Shown here: positions 62,436 to 64,000 of the stretch, one piece after another | How the letters are laid out: every line of letters starts with the position of its first letter | Position numbering within the stretch: the first letter of the stretch is position 1 | NCBI GenBank assembly: GCA_963969595.1 | Contig: OZ018408.1 | Coordinates: forward strand, 38,998,108-39,062,107 | Direction: 5' to 3' | DNA length: 64,000 nucleotides | Source of the DNA: Neckera pumila | Taxonomy: Eukaryota > Streptophyta > Bryopsida > Hypnales > Neckeraceae | The notes under the pieces: model-generated | Databases searched by the model: none | Told to the model about the DNA's origin: nothing | The model's input: the letters and a program-made list of their open reading frames with translations, nothing else | Position numbers and translations under genes: made by a program

Positions 62436-62929
62436 TGTTCGCATATTCGGCAATTGAGTTGTAAAACTTCATGAGATACATGGATTTGTGTAAGAGATTG
62501 CATTATTGATAACTAGCGAAATCTGAAGACATGACAATTTATCATCGTTTGTTGGATACCCCACCTGGTGGGTGTCATGCTATCCTAGTTGATATTATTG
62601 CAACCGTTAACCCTTGAAGGGCACGGCCCCCATTGATCATGTAAACACCATCTTGGAAAATAGGGCTCCCGTTCGTGTGCACTGCGTACTGTGGTGTGAA
62701 GGTGTACTTGAATATGATACGGTCTTGAAATACTCTAGTATCTTGTTACGGATAAACAAGCGAAAATATGTGGCAAGTAAAGGTCTCAGGGATGTTTAAG
62801 GATGTTTTAAAATGTAGCCCCTGTGTGCAAGTGATGCTTGCGTTTTTTGTTGTGGAGCTTTTTTAAAGTGCTCTCAGGATTTGTGTTGTCCAGACATATC
62901 CATACTGCTTAAGTTTGTTTGTTTGTTTT
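62436..62929. other. 3' flank of TFB2
   Basis: Holds the 3' UTR. GTTAACCCTTGAAGGGC at about 62607 resembles one end of the TTAA-type elements but no partner end was found. Nothing else recognised. Confidence 0.5.
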
Positions 62930-63301
62930 GTTATGTTGAGATCTCCCGGACCGTGTGTCTTGCGGCAGTGTGCTTGGAACCGTCAAAAAGGGCTCGACGA
63001 GGAGGGGTGCCCGGGCTTGGTTTTGTGTCGTTTGGATCTATGGTGCGGAAGTTACTAAATTTCGAGTATTTATGGATCAAAAAAATTAGAAAATTACTTT
63101 TACTTTTATTTTGGTTGCGTACTTGGTACCGTTGGAGAGCTCTTGACGAGGAGGGGTGGACGGGCTTTGTTTCGTGGCGTTTGGAATGACGGAGTGAAAG
63201 TTATTGAATTTCAAAGTTTTTATATCATTACATCAATTAAAATAACAAAAAAATGACTTTTCCTTTTGTTTTGGTTGTGGCAACGGCACAGGGCACACTA
63301 G
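62930..63301 (+). mobile_element. Helitron-like non-autonomous repeat, copy 2 (internally duplicated)
   Basis: The 3' end reads CAACGGCACAGGGCACACTAG, with CTAG at 63298-63301 followed by T and a GTTG-TGG-CAAC hairpin about 17 bp upstream. The body holds two tandem units (about 62971-63106 and 63122-63262), each with CGACGAGGAGGGGTG, a GGCTTGGTTT-type block, GTCGTTTGGA or GGCGTTTGGA, and AAATTTC/GAATTTC. The copy at 12.5 kb has a single such unit. No Rep/helicase gene. The 5' border is not defined. Confidence 0.4.
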
Positions 63302-64000
63302 TAGTAGTTAAAGACCGTAGAGACGTAGCGACTAGCGACCCATCCTGTTCGTATGAAATAATTACTTTTGAGGAAACCATAATCTGGTAACTATTTGGGC
63401 TCCAAGATGAATATAAATGGTCCTGAAAACCAAACTCTAAGGGTATGTTCAGACCGGCATTTACAAAGCAACGGCTTAGGGTAGCTAAATGAGTCAAAGT
63501 GCGTGGGCCAGAGGAGTGGTGCTGACGTAGCTTGGTGGCCCCACTTCCTTGTTTCATGAGCCCAGTTCAGAGGTGTGTTATGAGCGCGGTGTTTGCACCA
63601 AGGTCTATCAGAGTGGACTTTGGCAGCGGAGTTACGTAAAGCAGGGGTTCTAGTTTTGGGGGTTTTGCACTGAACAACTTCAATACCACTATCATTGGGC
63701 CCTTGCTGTTTGCAGAAAATCGGGAGAGGAAGAAGGAAGAAAGCATTTCAGTGAATTGCACCTGTTGATTTTGGAATTGCGCGTCGCTGTGCTTCAATTA
63801 TTTTAGGACGCATCTTCATCGACCTGGTCTTTGTTGTAGCATTCGTAGTTACTCGATTGCCAGAGGAGTTGTACGTCGGCGCTGGAAAGGTCTGTTTCGT
63901 TGTTGGCGCTGCAGAGCGATTGGAAGGACTTGTTGGAGGGAGAACAAAGCAAACTTACCCTGCACCCTTCCGCGCATTTCAGGTTAGATTTTCCTCCGTA
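63302..64000. other. Right-edge region, possible start of another gene
   Basis: Composition becomes GC-richer after 63.4 kb. From about 63855 one plus-strand frame is open (CTSALERSVSLLALQSDWKD then LLEGEQSKLTLHPSAHF) and reaches a CATTTCAG/GTTAGA junction at about 63980 that could be a donor. No in-frame ATG precedes it after the last stop, so it could be a 5' UTR or an internal exon. Too little remains to identify it. Confidence 0.25.

Noticed and set aside
1..64000. CRISPR arrays, bacterial operons or a phage-like system
   Set aside because: All recognisable genes are plant nuclear genes with spliceosomal introns; no direct-repeat/spacer arrays with constant units were seen.
1..64000. tRNA or rRNA genes
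   Set aside because: No cloverleaf-like A/B-box pairs or rRNA core sequences were noticed by eye; a covariance-model search would be needed to exclude degenerate ones.

Overview
The window is nuclear DNA of a land plant. Five multi- or single-exon genes can be reconstructed, all with plant-type products: a chloroplast DnaJ-type zinc-finger protein, a pectinesterase, tubulin-folding cofactor C (PORCINO-type), a plant-specific double-BTB/FAMeT/discoidin-like protein, a lipid-droplet-type alpha/beta hydrolase, and the TFIIH subunit p52/TFB2 (six genes counting both ends of the last divergent pair). Introns have standard GT-AG borders, intergenic DNA is AT-rich, and an intron carries a plant-type CCCTAAA repeat. 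The mix of gene divergence and repeats suggests a non-seed plant (bryophyte, lycophyte or fern), but that is inference; the species cannot be fixed from the sequence.

Layout. 0.5-2.1 kb: chloroplast zinc-finger gene with two I-box-like motifs around an ACGT element upstream, and a triplicated 340-370 bp unit downstream. 2.3-16.4 kb: gene-poor, AT-rich DNA with transposon debris (LINE tail, PPR-gene fragment, tRNA-primer-site-like sequence, several MITE families, a Helitron-like end) and one orphan 180-codon ORF. 16.7-21.2 kb: six-exon pectinesterase (+). 22.4-24.2 kb: three-exon TBCC (-). 26.3-33.2 kb: thirteen-exon BTB protein (-). 33.9-47 kb: a nest of transposons, including three non-autonomous CACTA elements with perfect 3-bp target duplications, one palindromic CACTA-type MITE, a decayed Tc1-like transposase, and TTAA-bordered elements. 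48.5-54.6 kb: twelve-exon lipid-droplet-type hydrolase (-). 56.5-62.4 kb: fifteen-exon TFB2 (+), divergent from the hydrolase across 1.9 kb that holds a roughly 160 bp tandem repeat. 62.9-63.3 kb: second Helitron-like repeat.

The genes are unrelated housekeeping or cell-wall functions and do not form a pathway. The most unusual theme is a family of TTAA-bordered elements with CCCCTAAAGGACCAAG ends: about 925 bp copies sit in intergenic DNA, while about 200 bp copies sit in four introns of three different genes. Exon coordinates were worked out by eye from reading frames, splice dinucleotides and phase, and all six coding sequences close with consistent phase.
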